Origin: Nitrospira sp. ND1
GTDB lineage: Bacteria > Nitrospirota > Nitrospiria > Nitrospirales > Nitrospiraceae
DNA: 64,000 bases
Direction: 5' to 3'
Assembly: GCF_900170025.1 (NCBI RefSeq)
Contig: NZ_FWEX01000006.1
Location: 900,795-964,794, forward strand
Numbering within the stretch: position 1 is the first letter of the stretch; every line of letters starts with the position of its first letter. Shown piece after piece: positions 44,307 to 53,582 of the stretch. A program made the translations under genes and the position numbers. Under the pieces are notes generated by a model that saw only the letters and a program-made list of their open reading frames with translations, was not told where the DNA came from and did no database searches.

Positions 44307-45827
44307 TTACCCGTCCTTTCGTCTCGACCACGCCGCCAGCGCATCGGCTGGAGACGCCGCAGCTTCCAACAACGCGGCACAGGCCTGCACCGCATCCGGC
44401 TCAAAGAGGTCACCCATCTCTAGCGTCCGCGCACGCAGTCCCCCGGAAAACTGCACCCGCTCCCATTGCATCCCCGTGATCTGCTCCGGGAACCGTCTCA
44501 CACACAATCCGCGAAGCCCGCCCCTGGTATCGGAGGGGCCGGCCACCAGGGCCTGCGCAATGTCGCGCTCGCTCGTCATGCGCCAGGTTTTCCCTTCCGC
44601 TTCGAGGCCCAGAAACAGGCCTCGGTCGGGGTTCACATTGTGATATTCCAAGTCCAAACTAGCGAGCCATGGATCTTCCCACGCCAGCCGTTCTTCCCGC
44701 ATGAATGTCTCAAGCAGCCACTGCTTGGTCACCCAGTCGAGCTTCCCGACTAATTGCGTGCGATCCTGACGAAGCGCACAGAGAGTCTCCTGCCATTCCC
44801 GCAACACCCAGTCGGCATCCGGATCACTGCCGGCACAGCATCGACTCGCCGCGTTCCAATATTCCTCTTGGATCGCCAGTCCCGATATCGTCCGGCCATC
44901 CTTCAATCGCACCGTTGTCTTCAAATCAGGATCTCTGGAGAGCTGCTTGATCGCAGCCACCGGCTGTTCCAATTCCAGGCTTGGGGCCTCTCCACGTTGG
45001 AGCATGTCCAGCACCAGCCTGGTGGTGCCGACCTTGAGCGCCGTCGCGTATTCGCACATGTTCGCGTCGCCGAGGATCAGGTGCAGACGTCGGTACTTAG
45101 TCCGGTCGGCATGCGGCTCGTCACGGGTATTGAGGATGGGCCGGTTGTGCATCGTATCGACGCCTAGTTCAGCCTCCATAAAGTCGGCCCGCTGCGAAAT
45201 CTGGAAGGGACCGGGCACAAAACCAGATTCCTGCGCCTCCATCCCGACCTTCCCGGCTCCGGCCACCAGCTGCCGGCTGACCAAAAACGGCAAGAGGCCG
45301 CTGACCAGCTGAGCAAACGGCAGGGAGCGCGACACCAGGTAATTGTCATGGCAGCCGTAACTGTGCCCGTGAAAGTCGGTATTATTCTTATACAGTTGGA
45401 CGTGCGCACCGCCCAGTTGCTGATTCCGTCGATCCGCGGCCCGCTGCACAATGCGCTCTCCGGCCCGATCATGCGCCAGCAAATCTTTGAGCGTGCGACA
45501 TTCCGGAGTGGAATATTCGGGATGCGTATGGTCGTTGTAAAAGCGCGCACCGTTCGGCAGGACCAGATCGCTCTTCATCTCGTGAAACGAAAATGGTCGA
45601 TGCGCATCAACCTTGACGAAGTCGTCCTCTTCCTTGTCCTGTTGCAGACCGGAGACTCGGAAACCGCGCGCGTCCTCATGCGGGTCCTCACCTCGATAGT
45701 CCCAGCGCCGTTCAAACTTGCCGGGCAAGTGGGCACGGACCAGTTCCATCGATTCCTCGACGGGGTCGACGGCATCCAGATCCTCGCGGGTGATGCCATA
45801 CTCCGTTTCAATGCCGAAGAGATGCAT
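44307..45827 (-). CDS. dop: Pup/UBact deamidase/depupylase
   Basis: Deamidates the terminal Gln of the tag and can remove it from conjugates. The 506-residue product begins MHLFGIETEYGI (catalytic Asp/Glu-region of the GS fold) and carries RWDYRGEDPHEDARGF at about 41-56, the Dop-specific loop absent from PafA. Further motifs are LPNGARFYNDHTHPEYSTPEC, YKNNTDFHGHSYGCHDNYLVSR, NTRDEPHADRTKYRR and GDANMCEYATALKVGT. It starts 8 bases after arc and ends 2 bases before pup. Confidence 0.95.
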   Translation of the reverse strand: MHLFGIETEYGITREDLDAVDPVEESMELVRAHLPGKFERRWDYRGEDPHEDARGFRVSGLQQDKEEDDFVKVDAHRPFSFHEMKSDLVLPNGARFYNDHTHPEYSTPECRTLKDLLAHDRAGERIVQRAADRRNQQLGGAHVQLYKNNTDFHGHSYGCHDNYLVSRSLPFAQLVSGLLPFLVSRQLVAGAGKVGMEAQESGFVPGPFQISQRADFMEAELGVDTMHNRPILNTRDEPHADRTKYRRLHLILGDANMCEYATALKVGTTRLVLDMLQRGEAPSLELEQPVAAIKQLSRDPDLKTTVRLKDGRTISGLAIQEEYWNAASRCCAGSDPDADWVLREWQETLCALRQDRTQLVGKLDWVTKQWLLETFMREERLAWEDPWLASLDLEYHNVNPDRGLFLGLEAEGKTWRMTSERDIAQALVAGPSDTRGGLRGLCVRRFPEQITGMQWERVQFSGGLRARTLEMGDLFEPDAVQACAALLEAAASPADALAAWSRRKDG

Positions 45828-45835
45828 AGGCCCTG

Positions 45836-47587
45836 TCAGATAATCTGGTTGACCAATCGCTCTTCCGTCGGCCGCCCGCGGCGGAAGGACGACACACCGA
45901 CAACCTGTTCAGGATGGTGATCCAGCAGTTTGAGCCATTCTTCGGCGGCATCGTCCGGCGGCAACATCTCACCTTCGCGATATTCCTCATGCACCGCATC
46001 GAGCAGATCTTGCGTGCGGATCCCGTCGCCGGCAGGCGCCCCGGCCTCTGCCACCGCCCGCTCAATCGCCTTCTCCTTCGCCCGCTGGACGATCGAAGAG
46101 AGAATCGCGCCGCTGACAAGATCGCCGCGATACAGCACCTTGTTCTGACCGTTCCGAAGGCGAATGGATAACACGCGATTCTGATCGGTTCGTGTAAACA
46201 GACTGTCGACGACCTGCTCAATCACGGCGCGACGGGCAGCTTCATGGTCCTGCCCGTTCTGCTCCAGCAACTCACGATCGAGCGGCAACGGCGGCGTGAG
46301 ATACACCGCAAGAATCTCCACGGCCGCCTCCCGACTCGGCCGCGCGACCTTGATCTTCCGATCGATTCGACCGGGTCTGAGGACCGCCGGATCGATCAAA
46401 TCCGGCCGGTTGGAGGCCAGAATGATCACCACATCATGCAGCGACTCGATGCCATCCATCTCAGCGCAGAACATCGGCACCAGCGTATTGTTGATGTTGA
46501 ACGACCGCATCGACCGCCTTGTGCCCAACACGGACTCGGCTTCATCGATGAAAATAAACGGCAGCGCCCCCTCTTTCCGTCTGGCGCGCGCCTTGGCAAA
46601 CAGGTCCCGGACAATCCGCTCGGATTCGCCCAGCCACATGTTCAGAATCTCCGGCCCCTTGATGTGCAGGAAGGCGCCGCTTGTCACCGGCGGGTTCTTC
46701 GACGTGCCATCCGCGGCAGCCTGCCCCTGCGATTCACGGACGAGCTGAGCCAGACTGGCCGCTGCGGCCTGTCCGATCAAGGTCTTGCCGCAGCCCGGCG
46801 GTCCATAGAGCAGGAATCCCTTCGGCTGCGTGAATTGATATTTCGTGAACGTGTCGGCATGGAGCAGAGGATATTCGATGGCTTTTCGAATGGCTTCGAT
46901 CGCCTGATGCTGCCCGCCGATCTGCGCCCACGTCACACTGGGGACTTCATCGAGAAGATGCGTCCTGGCCTGACGATTCTCGAATTTTTCGATGGCGATC
47001 CGGTGTGTCGGCTCGATGCGGACTTCGTCGCCGGTTTTGAGATCGGCCCCCAGCAAATCGCTGGACCGCTGCAGGATCAACGCCTGCCGGCCCATATCCT
47101 GTTCGAAACGAATGCGTCCATCCGGCAACACTTCGGCCACCTTCAGCACCGGCCCGTTGCGGTCATATCCCAGGGCCTTGATCACCGTATAGGCTTCATT
47201 CACCAGAATCTGCGTGCCGATCTTGAGATCCTCGACCGGGAGACGCGGGTCGATGTTGGCGTAGTACTCCGCCCCTCCGACGACAATGCGCGCCACAGCT
47301 TCCGCCGGCACTTCGAGCAGCAGGCCGACTCGGTTAGCAGGCGCCGTCAACTTGGCGACGACCTCATTAAGTTTCTTCAATTCGGTATCGCGCCGGTCCT
47401 GGGCAACCGACTGGGCGGTGATCACATGTCGCAATTTATAGAGCAGCTTCTGGCGCGGGTCGCCGTCCGGAAACGCGGCCAGACATTCTTCTATCAGTTC
47501 GATCGGATCAGACGATGCAGAGGCCTCACGGCGCGGCGGCTGTTGCCCGCCCGACTCTGGCTGATCCGGATTTCGATGGTCGCTCAT
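45836..47587 (-). CDS. arc: Proteasome-associated AAA+ ATPase (ARC/Mpa)
   Basis: Hexameric unfoldase that captures tagged proteins and feeds the 20S core. The ATG at 47587 (CGGAGGAATTGAT upstream) gives 583 residues. Layout: a disordered N-terminus, a coiled coil (about 45-85), a tandem OB region (90-215), and a AAA+ domain with Walker A GPPGCGKT, FLHIKGPEILNMWLGESE pore/linker region, Walker B FIFIDEAES, sensor ILASNRPDLID and arginine fingers in VLRPGRIDRK. The C-terminus ends VNQII; the GQYL/HbYX-like gate-opening end known from mycobacterial Mpa is not evident. It is the first gene of the tight proteasome block. Confidence 0.94.
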   Translation of the reverse strand: MSDHRNPDQPESGGQQPPRREASASSDPIELIEECLAAFPDGDPRQKLLYKLRHVITAQSVAQDRRDTELKKLNEVVAKLTAPANRVGLLLEVPAEAVARIVVGGAEYYANIDPRLPVEDLKIGTQILVNEAYTVIKALGYDRNGPVLKVAEVLPDGRIRFEQDMGRQALILQRSSDLLGADLKTGDEVRIEPTHRIAIEKFENRQARTHLLDEVPSVTWAQIGGQHQAIEAIRKAIEYPLLHADTFTKYQFTQPKGFLLYGPPGCGKTLIGQAAAASLAQLVRESQGQAAADGTSKNPPVTSGAFLHIKGPEILNMWLGESERIVRDLFAKARARRKEGALPFIFIDEAESVLGTRRSMRSFNINNTLVPMFCAEMDGIESLHDVVIILASNRPDLIDPAVLRPGRIDRKIKVARPSREAAVEILAVYLTPPLPLDRELLEQNGQDHEAARRAVIEQVVDSLFTRTDQNRVLSIRLRNGQNKVLYRGDLVSGAILSSIVQRAKEKAIERAVAEAGAPAGDGIRTQDLLDAVHEEYREGEMLPPDDAAEEWLKLLDHHPEQVVGVSSFRRGRPTEERLVNQII

Positions 47588-47684
47588 ATCAATTCCTCCG
47601 GCTGGTCCAACTCCGGTCATCCTAACACAGAGCACAACTCCACTGTCGCGGTCGCACGAGCCTCTTCATACCGGTCCGATCCAT

Positions 47685-48815
47685 TCAATTGACCGCCTGC
47701 AGCGGCGCCATCACTTGGAGCCGACGTTTGCCCCGGACATAGTCGATCGTCACCTCGTCGCCGACTTTGTGCTTCTCCATCAGATCCATCAAATCGTCGA
47801 TGGTTTCGACCGGCTGGCCGTCCACCGCCACGATAATATCGCCCAGTTCGATCCGGCCGCCGACGGTCTCACGCGCCCCATGCAGCCCGATCCGTTCGGC
47901 GATGCTCCCCCGGCCGACCTTTCCGATGATGACACCTTTGACACCCCAACGCCGGGCCATGGCATCCGGCACTAGTGAGATGCCCAGTCCGGGACGGATC
48001 AGCTTTCCATGTTTGATCAATTCAGGCACGATCCGGCTGACGGTATCGACGGGCACCGCGAACCCGATGCCGGCGAACGCGCCGCTCGGGCTCATGATCT
48101 GGGTATTCACGCCGATTAACCGGCCGCCGCTGTCCAGCAACGGCCCCCCGGAATTGCCCGGGTTGATCGCCGCATCGGTTTGGATCACGCCTTCAATCGT
48201 CCGGTTGCTCATCGACTTGATCGTGCGGCCGAGGGCACTCACCACTCCCGTGGTCAGGGTATGGTCGAGCCCGAAGGGATTGCCGATGGCCAGCACCTTC
48301 TGCCCGACACGCAGCGACTGGGAATTGCCGATGATCACCGGCTGGAGCGCGGTTTCTGGAGCCTGAATCTGCAAGACCGCAAGATCGTGATCCGGATCGG
48401 CGCCGACGACTTTCGCCTTGTATTCGGTGCGATCGGCCAAGGTCACCGTGATCGCATCCGCGCCGTAAATGACATGATAGTTGGTGACGATGTGGCCCTG
48501 CCGGCTCCACACGAAGCCCGTCCCCGAGCCTTGCGGCACTTCGAAGAGGTTGAACGACCAGGGATCGCGCTGCATCGCTGTGTTCGCAATGAACACCACC
48601 GACCGCGTAGCGCGTTCAAACACGGCGATGGTCGCCTGCTCCTCCGGACTGAGTTCAGTCGGCGCGGCAGATTGCGCGATGAGAAGCCCGTTCGTGCCCT
48701 CGGCGGCCTGAAGCCAGGCCGGTGACGACAGCGCCAGCGCCGCCACCAAACCAACTCTCAACCGTTTCCCGCGCCACCTCTTCCGGATCGCCCCGCTCAG
48801 ACGCATCCTATTCAC
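47685..48815 (-). CDS. HtrA/Deg-type periplasmic serine protease with one PDZ domain
   Basis: A 376-residue S1C protease. It has a signal peptide (LRVGLVAALALSSPAWLQA), a trypsin-like domain with catalytic His in TNYHVIYG, Asp in DPDHDLAVLQI and Ser in NPGNSGGPLLDSGG, and a single C-terminal PDZ domain (about 275-370: RPGLGISLVP, ELGDIIVAVDGQPVE). The single PDZ suggests a DegS/HhoA-like enzyme rather than DegP. The GTG start at 48815 overlaps yjbQ by 8 bases. It lies 97 bases upstream of arc, so periplasmic and cytoplasmic proteolysis genes are adjacent; a joint transcript is possible but not shown. Confidence 0.93.
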   Translation of the reverse strand: MNRMRLSGAIRKRWRGKRLRVGLVAALALSSPAWLQAAEGTNGLLIAQSAAPTELSPEEQATIAVFERATRSVVFIANTAMQRDPWSFNLFEVPQGSGTGFVWSRQGHIVTNYHVIYGADAITVTLADRTEYKAKVVGADPDHDLAVLQIQAPETALQPVIIGNSQSLRVGQKVLAIGNPFGLDHTLTTGVVSALGRTIKSMSNRTIEGVIQTDAAINPGNSGGPLLDSGGRLIGVNTQIMSPSGAFAGIGFAVPVDTVSRIVPELIKHGKLIRPGLGISLVPDAMARRWGVKGVIIGKVGRGSIAERIGLHGARETVGGRIELGDIIVAVDGQPVETIDDLMDLMEKHKVGDEVTIDYVRGKRRLQVMAPLQAVN

Positions 48816-49230
48816 CGATGACCTGCAACACCAGGTCCCTGGTTCGTGCGCGCGTATCGAAATCCAACACGACGATCTGCTGCCAGGTACCCAGCGTCAT
48901 CACCCCGTCGTTGAAAGGAATGGTGAGCGATTGCCCCTGCAATTGACCGCGCAAGTGGCTGTGGCCGTTGTCCTCTCCTGCGTTGCGCACATTGTGCTGC
49001 CAGCCCGGATCGGCCGGAATCAACCGTTCCCACAGCGCTTTCGTATCGGCGCGGATACCCGGCTCATCTTCGATGATCAACACGGAGGCCGTGGTGTGCT
49101 TGATAAAGAGCGTGAGAATTCCAGCATGTAATTGCGTGTGACTCAACGCCGCCTGGACCTGTCCGGTAATATTCTCCACTCGGCAATCGCCCTGCATCTT
49201 CACCTGCATCGACATACTTCTAACCGGCAT
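48808..49230 (-). CDS. yjbQ: YjbQ/UPF0047-family protein
   Basis: A 140-residue member of the YjbQ family, which has thiamin phosphate synthase side activity in E. coli; its main role is unclear. The family motifs are FIKHTTASVLIIEDEPGIRAD, GHSHLRGQLQG (metal-binding His pair) and GTWQQIVVLDFDTRARTR. The ATG at 49230 follows GGAG by 8 bases and overlaps the end of the HD-domain gene by 11 bases; a longer frame further upstream has no support. An ATG at 49215 is an alternative. Confidence 0.92.
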   Translation of the reverse strand: MPVRSMSMQVKMQGDCRVENITGQVQAALSHTQLHAGILTLFIKHTTASVLIIEDEPGIRADTKALWERLIPADPGWQHNVRNAGEDNGHSHLRGQLQGQSLTIPFNDGVMTLGTWQQIVVLDFDTRARTRDLVLQVIGE

Positions 49231-50107
49231 GTAGTGACTCCTGACCCGCCCGGCGCAGGAACGTACGCTCGCGGCTGGACAACGACCGCCCCCTGGCCTC
49301 TTCCAATACGCGATCGAATACCCCTTCCGCCGCAAGCTCCCGCAAGGCCTGCACCACGGGACGACTGATAATCCCTTCACCGTGCAGAGCATCCAGATAG
49401 GCGAAGGCTTCCGACACATCTTCACGCTGCCGCACATAGTAGTCGCGCCCGCGACGCTGATTGCTATAGGCCTCGAACTGTTCGCAGGCGACCAGGATCT
49501 CCGCCAATTGCCGCACCCAGGGCTGCGCGCCGTTCAGCTTTTCCGGATAGTAGTAATACAGCATGATCCGGCTCATCCACGGGGACCAGGTGACCGCAAG
49601 CTCCCGCAATCGCGGTTTCACGGCGCGTAATCGGGCGGCTAATCTGCGGGCGTACCCAAGCCGCATTTCCACCTGCTCGCAGGCCCAGGGATTCAGTTCG
49701 ATGCCGGCCGCTTCCATCGCGCCTCGATAACGCGAAACAAAGGCCTCGGTTTCCCGTCCATAACGGGTCTCCGGGTGGAGAACACGCCATTCACGCGGCC
49801 TGGTGGGAATTCCCTGCGCGCGGGCCCAGGACCAGATCCGGCCGAAGAGCCGTCGATCCAGTCCGGCTCGACCTAAATCATGCAGAATGCAGGCGATCTG
49901 ATACTGTTTGATTCGTGCCGGCTGGTGTCCCATGCGCTGAGCCACCGCGGCGCACATCCGGGCCGTCCGGAGGGCATGCGGACAGTCGTACCCCTTAATC
50001 AGCCGTCCTGGACGGCGCGGGTCGGGATAGTCGTAGAGATGCAGCAGTTGGGAAACGAGTGTCCGCGGAACAAGCAGCGGAGGGGACGTCATACGTGTAG
50101 TTGCCAT
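49220..50107 (-). CDS. HD-domain protein
   Basis: A 295-residue protein from the ATG at 50107. An HD-type metal-binding domain is visible: H in DCPHALRTARMCAAVAQRMG, the HD pair in IACILHDLGRAGLDRRLFG and later acidic/basic helices. The region resembles HD-GYP-like response-output domains, but the GYP motif is not present. The C-terminal half (about 170-290) is helical with RGRDYYVRQREDVSEAFAYL. Substrate unknown; nucleotide phosphohydrolase activity would be typical. It overlaps yjbQ and is divergent from an exported protein gene with a 158-base gap. Confidence 0.7.
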   Translation of the reverse strand: MATTRMTSPPLLVPRTLVSQLLHLYDYPDPRRPGRLIKGYDCPHALRTARMCAAVAQRMGHQPARIKQYQIACILHDLGRAGLDRRLFGRIWSWARAQGIPTRPREWRVLHPETRYGRETEAFVSRYRGAMEAAGIELNPWACEQVEMRLGYARRLAARLRAVKPRLRELAVTWSPWMSRIMLYYYYPEKLNGAQPWVRQLAEILVACEQFEAYSNQRRGRDYYVRQREDVSEAFAYLDALHGEGIISRPVVQALRELAAEGVFDRVLEEARGRSLSSRERTFLRRAGQESLHAG

Positions 50108-50265
50108 GCAGGTGTGATGAGTCGCAGTCGATGATCGAACGGCAGAATATCGTCCGTGAAAAGAACGTGTCAAGCAAACCACGACTCGGGCAGAGGATTT
50201 CCTCGCACTCACTGTGGGGCTTTGTTATTCTGAGGCTGATGCTGACCGACAACCGGGAGGGGATC

Positions 50266-50889
50266 ATGGCGAAGACGCGGTCCATGCACATTGTTGTGGG
50301 AAGCGCCTGCCTCCTACTTGCCCAAGCCTTCACACCCCTGCTCTCCGCTGCAGCCGAACTGATTGATTTGAGCGGCAAAGCCGCCGCATTCGTCACCCTG
50401 CGTAGCCGTGATAATTTCTCGAGCGAATACCGGTACGATGTGACGGTCCGCAACAATTCTGCCGATCTCTTCATTGCCGACTCCTTGATCATCGTCCTGG
50501 ATCGCATAACCAATATCGGCGGGCAGGATCGTGAGAACCTGACAGGCGAATCCCTCCTGAACAGAATGGAAATCATCGGCCAGGACGGCACCACTGAGGA
50601 CGGAAGACCTTTTTTTCGTGTCCCTCAAGGATCGGGGCCGGACCTCACCCCAAACAGCGAGAGCCTCCCCGTCACCGTCCGCATCAGGAACCGGGACTAT
50701 GTCGCGGTCTTTACCCCGTCTTTCCGGGTGATGGGGCAAAAACGGGACGCACCTAAACAGAAAAGCCCGGCGGCGGCCGCTGCCGCCGCGGCCGCACCGA
50801 ACAAGGCCACCACGGACAAGCTGATTCAACTCCTGATCAAGAAGGGCCTGATCACGCCGCAGGAAGCCCAGTCTCTGAGCCAACCATGA
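50266..50889 (+). CDS. Exported hypothetical protein with SHOCT-like C-terminus
   Basis: A 207-residue protein. The ATG at 50266 follows GGGAGGGGATC, which decides the start. A signal peptide (HIVVGSACLLLAQAFTPLLSAAA) is followed by a beta-rich domain (FVTLRSRDNFSSEYRYDVTVRNNS, ADLFIADSLIIVLDRITNI) that looks like an immunoglobulin-like fold. An Ala-rich linker of nine alanines and a C-terminal helix pair (TDKLIQLLIKKGLITPQEAQSL) follow. I do not recognise a family. Its stop overlaps the next gene start by 4 bases. Confidence 0.7.
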   Translation: MAKTRSMHIVVGSACLLLAQAFTPLLSAAAELIDLSGKAAAFVTLRSRDNFSSEYRYDVTVRNNSADLFIADSLIIVLDRITNIGGQDRENLTGESLLNRMEIIGQDGTTEDGRPFFRVPQGSGPDLTPNSESLPVTVRIRNRDYVAVFTPSFRVMGQKRDAPKQKSPAAAAAAAAAPNKATTDKLIQLLIKKGLITPQEAQSLSQP

Positions 50890-51335
50890 GCAGCCAGTCG
50901 TGCAAGGCCTGTGTCGGCACCTGGCCCGACCGGAGTCATTTCATCGCCGATTGCGGACTCACCCGGGCCTACCTGCATGACGACCAGTTCTTCCCCGGCT
51001 GGACCGTGCTCGTCCTGAAACGGCACGCCACGGAACTCTTTCACCTCTCTCGCGACGAACGCAGCCGCCTCATGGAAGAAGTGTCCGGGGTCGCAGCCCT
51101 GCTCGCGCAAGAGTGGCAGGCCGTGAAGGTCAACTATGAGTTGCTCGGCAACCAGCTTCCCCACATCCATTGGCATCTGATTCCACGCCTTCCTCGGGAT
51201 CCCGCGCCGCTCGAACCGGTGTGGCGTATTGCACACGAACCGGTTCGACTTGAACCGACCGCACTCGCTTTGGAAATCGACCGTCTCAGAAACATCTGGC
51301 CGTTTCATCCAAACCAGTCCGCCGTAAACCCCTGA
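50886..51335 (+). CDS. HIT-family protein (diadenosine polyphosphate hydrolase-like)
   Basis: A 149-residue HIT-domain protein. FPGWTVLVLKRHATELFHLS and the histidine-triad-like segment NQLPHIHWHLIPRL (H-x-H-x-H) are visible, with N-terminal CKAC forming a possible zinc site. This pattern resembles bacterial Ap4A hydrolase-like HIT proteins rather than HinT. Start ATG at 50886 overlaps the preceding stop (ATGA). The C-terminal ~40 residues are unconserved in appearance. The window also carries a second, HinT-like member at 13233-13577. Confidence 0.88.
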   Translation: MSSQSCKACVGTWPDRSHFIADCGLTRAYLHDDQFFPGWTVLVLKRHATELFHLSRDERSRLMEEVSGVAALLAQEWQAVKVNYELLGNQLPHIHWHLIPRLPRDPAPLEPVWRIAHEPVRLEPTALALEIDRLRNIWPFHPNQSAVNP

Positions 51336-51353
51336 GGTCCTCGACTGGTCGCG

Positions 51354-52016
51354 ATGTCGAATCAACCTGCCCCACCAAGCGCGAATAGGCCTCGCACCTT
51401 CCTCCGGGCTCTGCTCTGGTCTCTGCCGCTGCACGTGCTCGTCTCGATCGCCGTCGTCGGAGGGGCTGCCGCCTATTACAGCAACACAGTATCCTCCCAT
51501 GGCACATGGGCCGCAGTGGGCAGCTGGTCGCTGACGGCCCTCTACGTCGTCGGTGCGCTGGTCGGCGGCGCCCTTGCGGGAGTGTTGAGCGCAGCCCAAC
51601 GGACGGTGGAGCGGCTGGAGCTCACGCTCCGGGACTGGCTCCATGCCTTGCCTGCCATGCAGTCGGCGTCAACTTCGGCAGGACGAAGTCTTGCCACGGC
51701 TCGACAGGAATACGAGACCATGGTCGACCGATGCGTGACTCAGACCGCCGGCCGTCTGAGACTTCCGCGTTGGCTGGAAAGGCTGATTCGCGCGGCGCTG
51801 CAGGGCGTGGTTGTGGATCGGTTCATGACCTCCTGCACGGACCGGGGACTCAACCTCGTCGCCCCGCAGGAATTCAGAAACTGGTTGCTGGCGGAAGGCG
51901 TCAGCCTGGGGTTCATGCCGATTCAGGATCAATTGTCCTGGTGGCGCTCCCTCATACTGGGCCTCCTGGGTCTGCTGGTCGCGATGGTCCTCGCGCTCGC
52001 ATTCCTCAACAATTGA
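51354..52016 (+). CDS. Hypothetical membrane protein
   Basis: A 220-residue protein with three clear hydrophobic segments: about residues 21-42, 58-80 and a C-terminal one at about 198-218. A ~110-residue central soluble part lies between, with basic helices (RTVERLELTLRDWLHAL, RWLERLIRAALQGVVVDRF). No known domain is recognised. It follows the HIT gene by 18 bases on the same strand, so it is likely in the same transcript. Function unknown. Confidence 0.7.
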   Translation: MSNQPAPPSANRPRTFLRALLWSLPLHVLVSIAVVGGAAAYYSNTVSSHGTWAAVGSWSLTALYVVGALVGGALAGVLSAAQRTVERLELTLRDWLHALPAMQSASTSAGRSLATARQEYETMVDRCVTQTAGRLRLPRWLERLIRAALQGVVVDRFMTSCTDRGLNLVAPQEFRNWLLAEGVSLGFMPIQDQLSWWRSLILGLLGLLVAMVLALAFLNN

Positions 52017-52129
52017 ATGCTCCCCGCACATCATTCCGGCACATGTTTCATGCGAGATCCCGTGGAATTTCCGCTTCGTCTATGTGTATAAAGGAACGTC
52101 TTTTTTTATGTGGAGGATTGCCAGCACCT

Positions 52130-53404
52130 ATGTTTCTGCACCACGCCACCAAGGGAGGGTGGCCTTTGATCCTGGCCATGGCTTTGCTCATTCACCCGGC
52201 TTGGGCGCGCGCGCAAGAAGACCCCTCCGCGATCCCGGCCCCGGAACCGATTCGAGAAGAGCCGCTCCCCCCTGAATCCGTCGCTCAGCCGGCATTGCCG
52301 ACGCCGATTCCGGCGCCTGTGCCCCTCAGCCTGTTGGAGACCCTGACCCAGGCTCGCCAAGCCTTACACTTCGAACCCGATGCCCAGGAGCCACGCCTCA
52401 CGCTGGGCCGAACCCTCTTCCATCTGGGCGATACCGATGGCGCCATCGACGAATACCGGACCGCCCTACGATTCCATCCGACCGTTGCGCAGGCCCATCT
52501 CGATTTGGGCACCGCGCTCATGGCCAAGCAAGACTGGCGCAGCGCCATGACGGAGCTCCAGGAAGCCGTCCGCTTGGATCCGACCCTCGTGCAGGCGCAC
52601 TACAGCATGGGAACGATTCATTACACCCGCGGAAATGTACAATCGGCCATCAAGGCCTATCAGGAAGCCCTGCGGCTTAAAGCGGACTTTGCCGAAGCCC
52701 ACTATCGCCTCGGGCTGGTCTTGAAAGTCGCGGGACGGGACAAGGATGCGGCGCAGGAACTGGAAGCCGCTGCGCTGGCGGGATTGGCCAAAGCTCAATA
52801 TTTTCTCGGCAACGCCTATCGCTCAGGCCAGGGCGTAGAGAAGAGCCAGATCATGGCCATCACCTGGTGGGCGCGGGCCTTTGAGCAGGGCCTGCCGGAA
52901 GCGGCTCAGGCGCTGACCCAACTCCGGCGGCTGGCAGCGGTCAAAGGCAATCTGCAGACAAAACAATCCAAGGCGGCGGCTGAGGCCTTCAAAAATTATT
53001 GCGATCAGCTCTGGCTGGATTTCCCCGATCTGGATCGGGGGGACCAGGCCACGGAAACCGTCGGCACCACATTACTCAAGCAAGGCCGCACAGGCGAGGC
53101 CCTGCCGGTGCTGCTACGGGAAGCCTATGCGCTCAACGACATCTCGCATGCGGCGCTGGTCCAGCTCTACGAACAAGGCCTCGACGGCCAGCTTCCCCCC
53201 CATGGCCAATGGATTCTGAGTTATCTGGAATCCACCGCAGCCGATGGCGCGATTCCTTCACGCACGGCCCTGGCTCGCATCTACGCCAAAGGGCTCGGCC
53301 TGGCACCGGACCTCGCCAAGGCCAAAAGTTATCTGAAGGGGATGCCGCGGGAAGAGGTCAAACGTATTCTCGACGAAATCACCCCTGAGACTCCAAAACC
53401 GTAG
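52130..53404 (+). CDS. Secreted TPR/Sel1 repeat protein
   Basis: From the ATG at 52130 (MFLHHATKGGWPLILAMALL) the product has 424 residues with a signal peptide and a Pro-rich linker (about 30-70). At least three TPR units then run from about residue 75 to 200 (ARLTLGRTLFHLGDTDGAIDEYRTAL-type; WRSAMTELQEAVRLDPTLVQAHYSMG), followed by Sel1-like repeats (AKAQYFLGNAYRSGQGVEKSQ, RTALARIYAKGLGLAPDLAKAKSYL). Such proteins act as periplasmic scaffolds. The nearest GGAGG is 13 bases upstream, longer than usual, so a nearby start cannot be excluded. A 632-residue in-frame extension is rejected. Confidence 0.82.
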   Translation: MFLHHATKGGWPLILAMALLIHPAWARAQEDPSAIPAPEPIREEPLPPESVAQPALPTPIPAPVPLSLLETLTQARQALHFEPDAQEPRLTLGRTLFHLGDTDGAIDEYRTALRFHPTVAQAHLDLGTALMAKQDWRSAMTELQEAVRLDPTLVQAHYSMGTIHYTRGNVQSAIKAYQEALRLKADFAEAHYRLGLVLKVAGRDKDAAQELEAAALAGLAKAQYFLGNAYRSGQGVEKSQIMAITWWARAFEQGLPEAAQALTQLRRLAAVKGNLQTKQSKAAAEAFKNYCDQLWLDFPDLDRGDQATETVGTTLLKQGRTGEALPVLLREAYALNDISHAALVQLYEQGLDGQLPPHGQWILSYLESTAADGAIPSRTALARIYAKGLGLAPDLAKAKSYLKGMPREEVKRILDEITPETPKP

Positions 53405-53582
53405 TAAGCTGTTGGACATGATTTCAATGGCCTCGACATGCCGGACGGTATGTCTCACGGGCAGGAGCAGAACCGCTCGCAGGATGTTCGCACAGTCCGC
53501 TCGACCCAACCCACTCCCCCATGCGGGCGATGGATGCGGGCACCGACGAACCTGTTCATCATCCCGCTAGTCACCACCACCC

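Noticed and set aside
46244..47692. A 482-codon open frame on the plus strand
   Set aside because: It is antisense to arc, whose AAA+ motifs prove the minus strand to be coding.
51506..52129. N-terminal extension of the TPR protein
   Set aside because: It overlaps the preceding membrane-protein gene in another frame and lies before a clear signal peptide.
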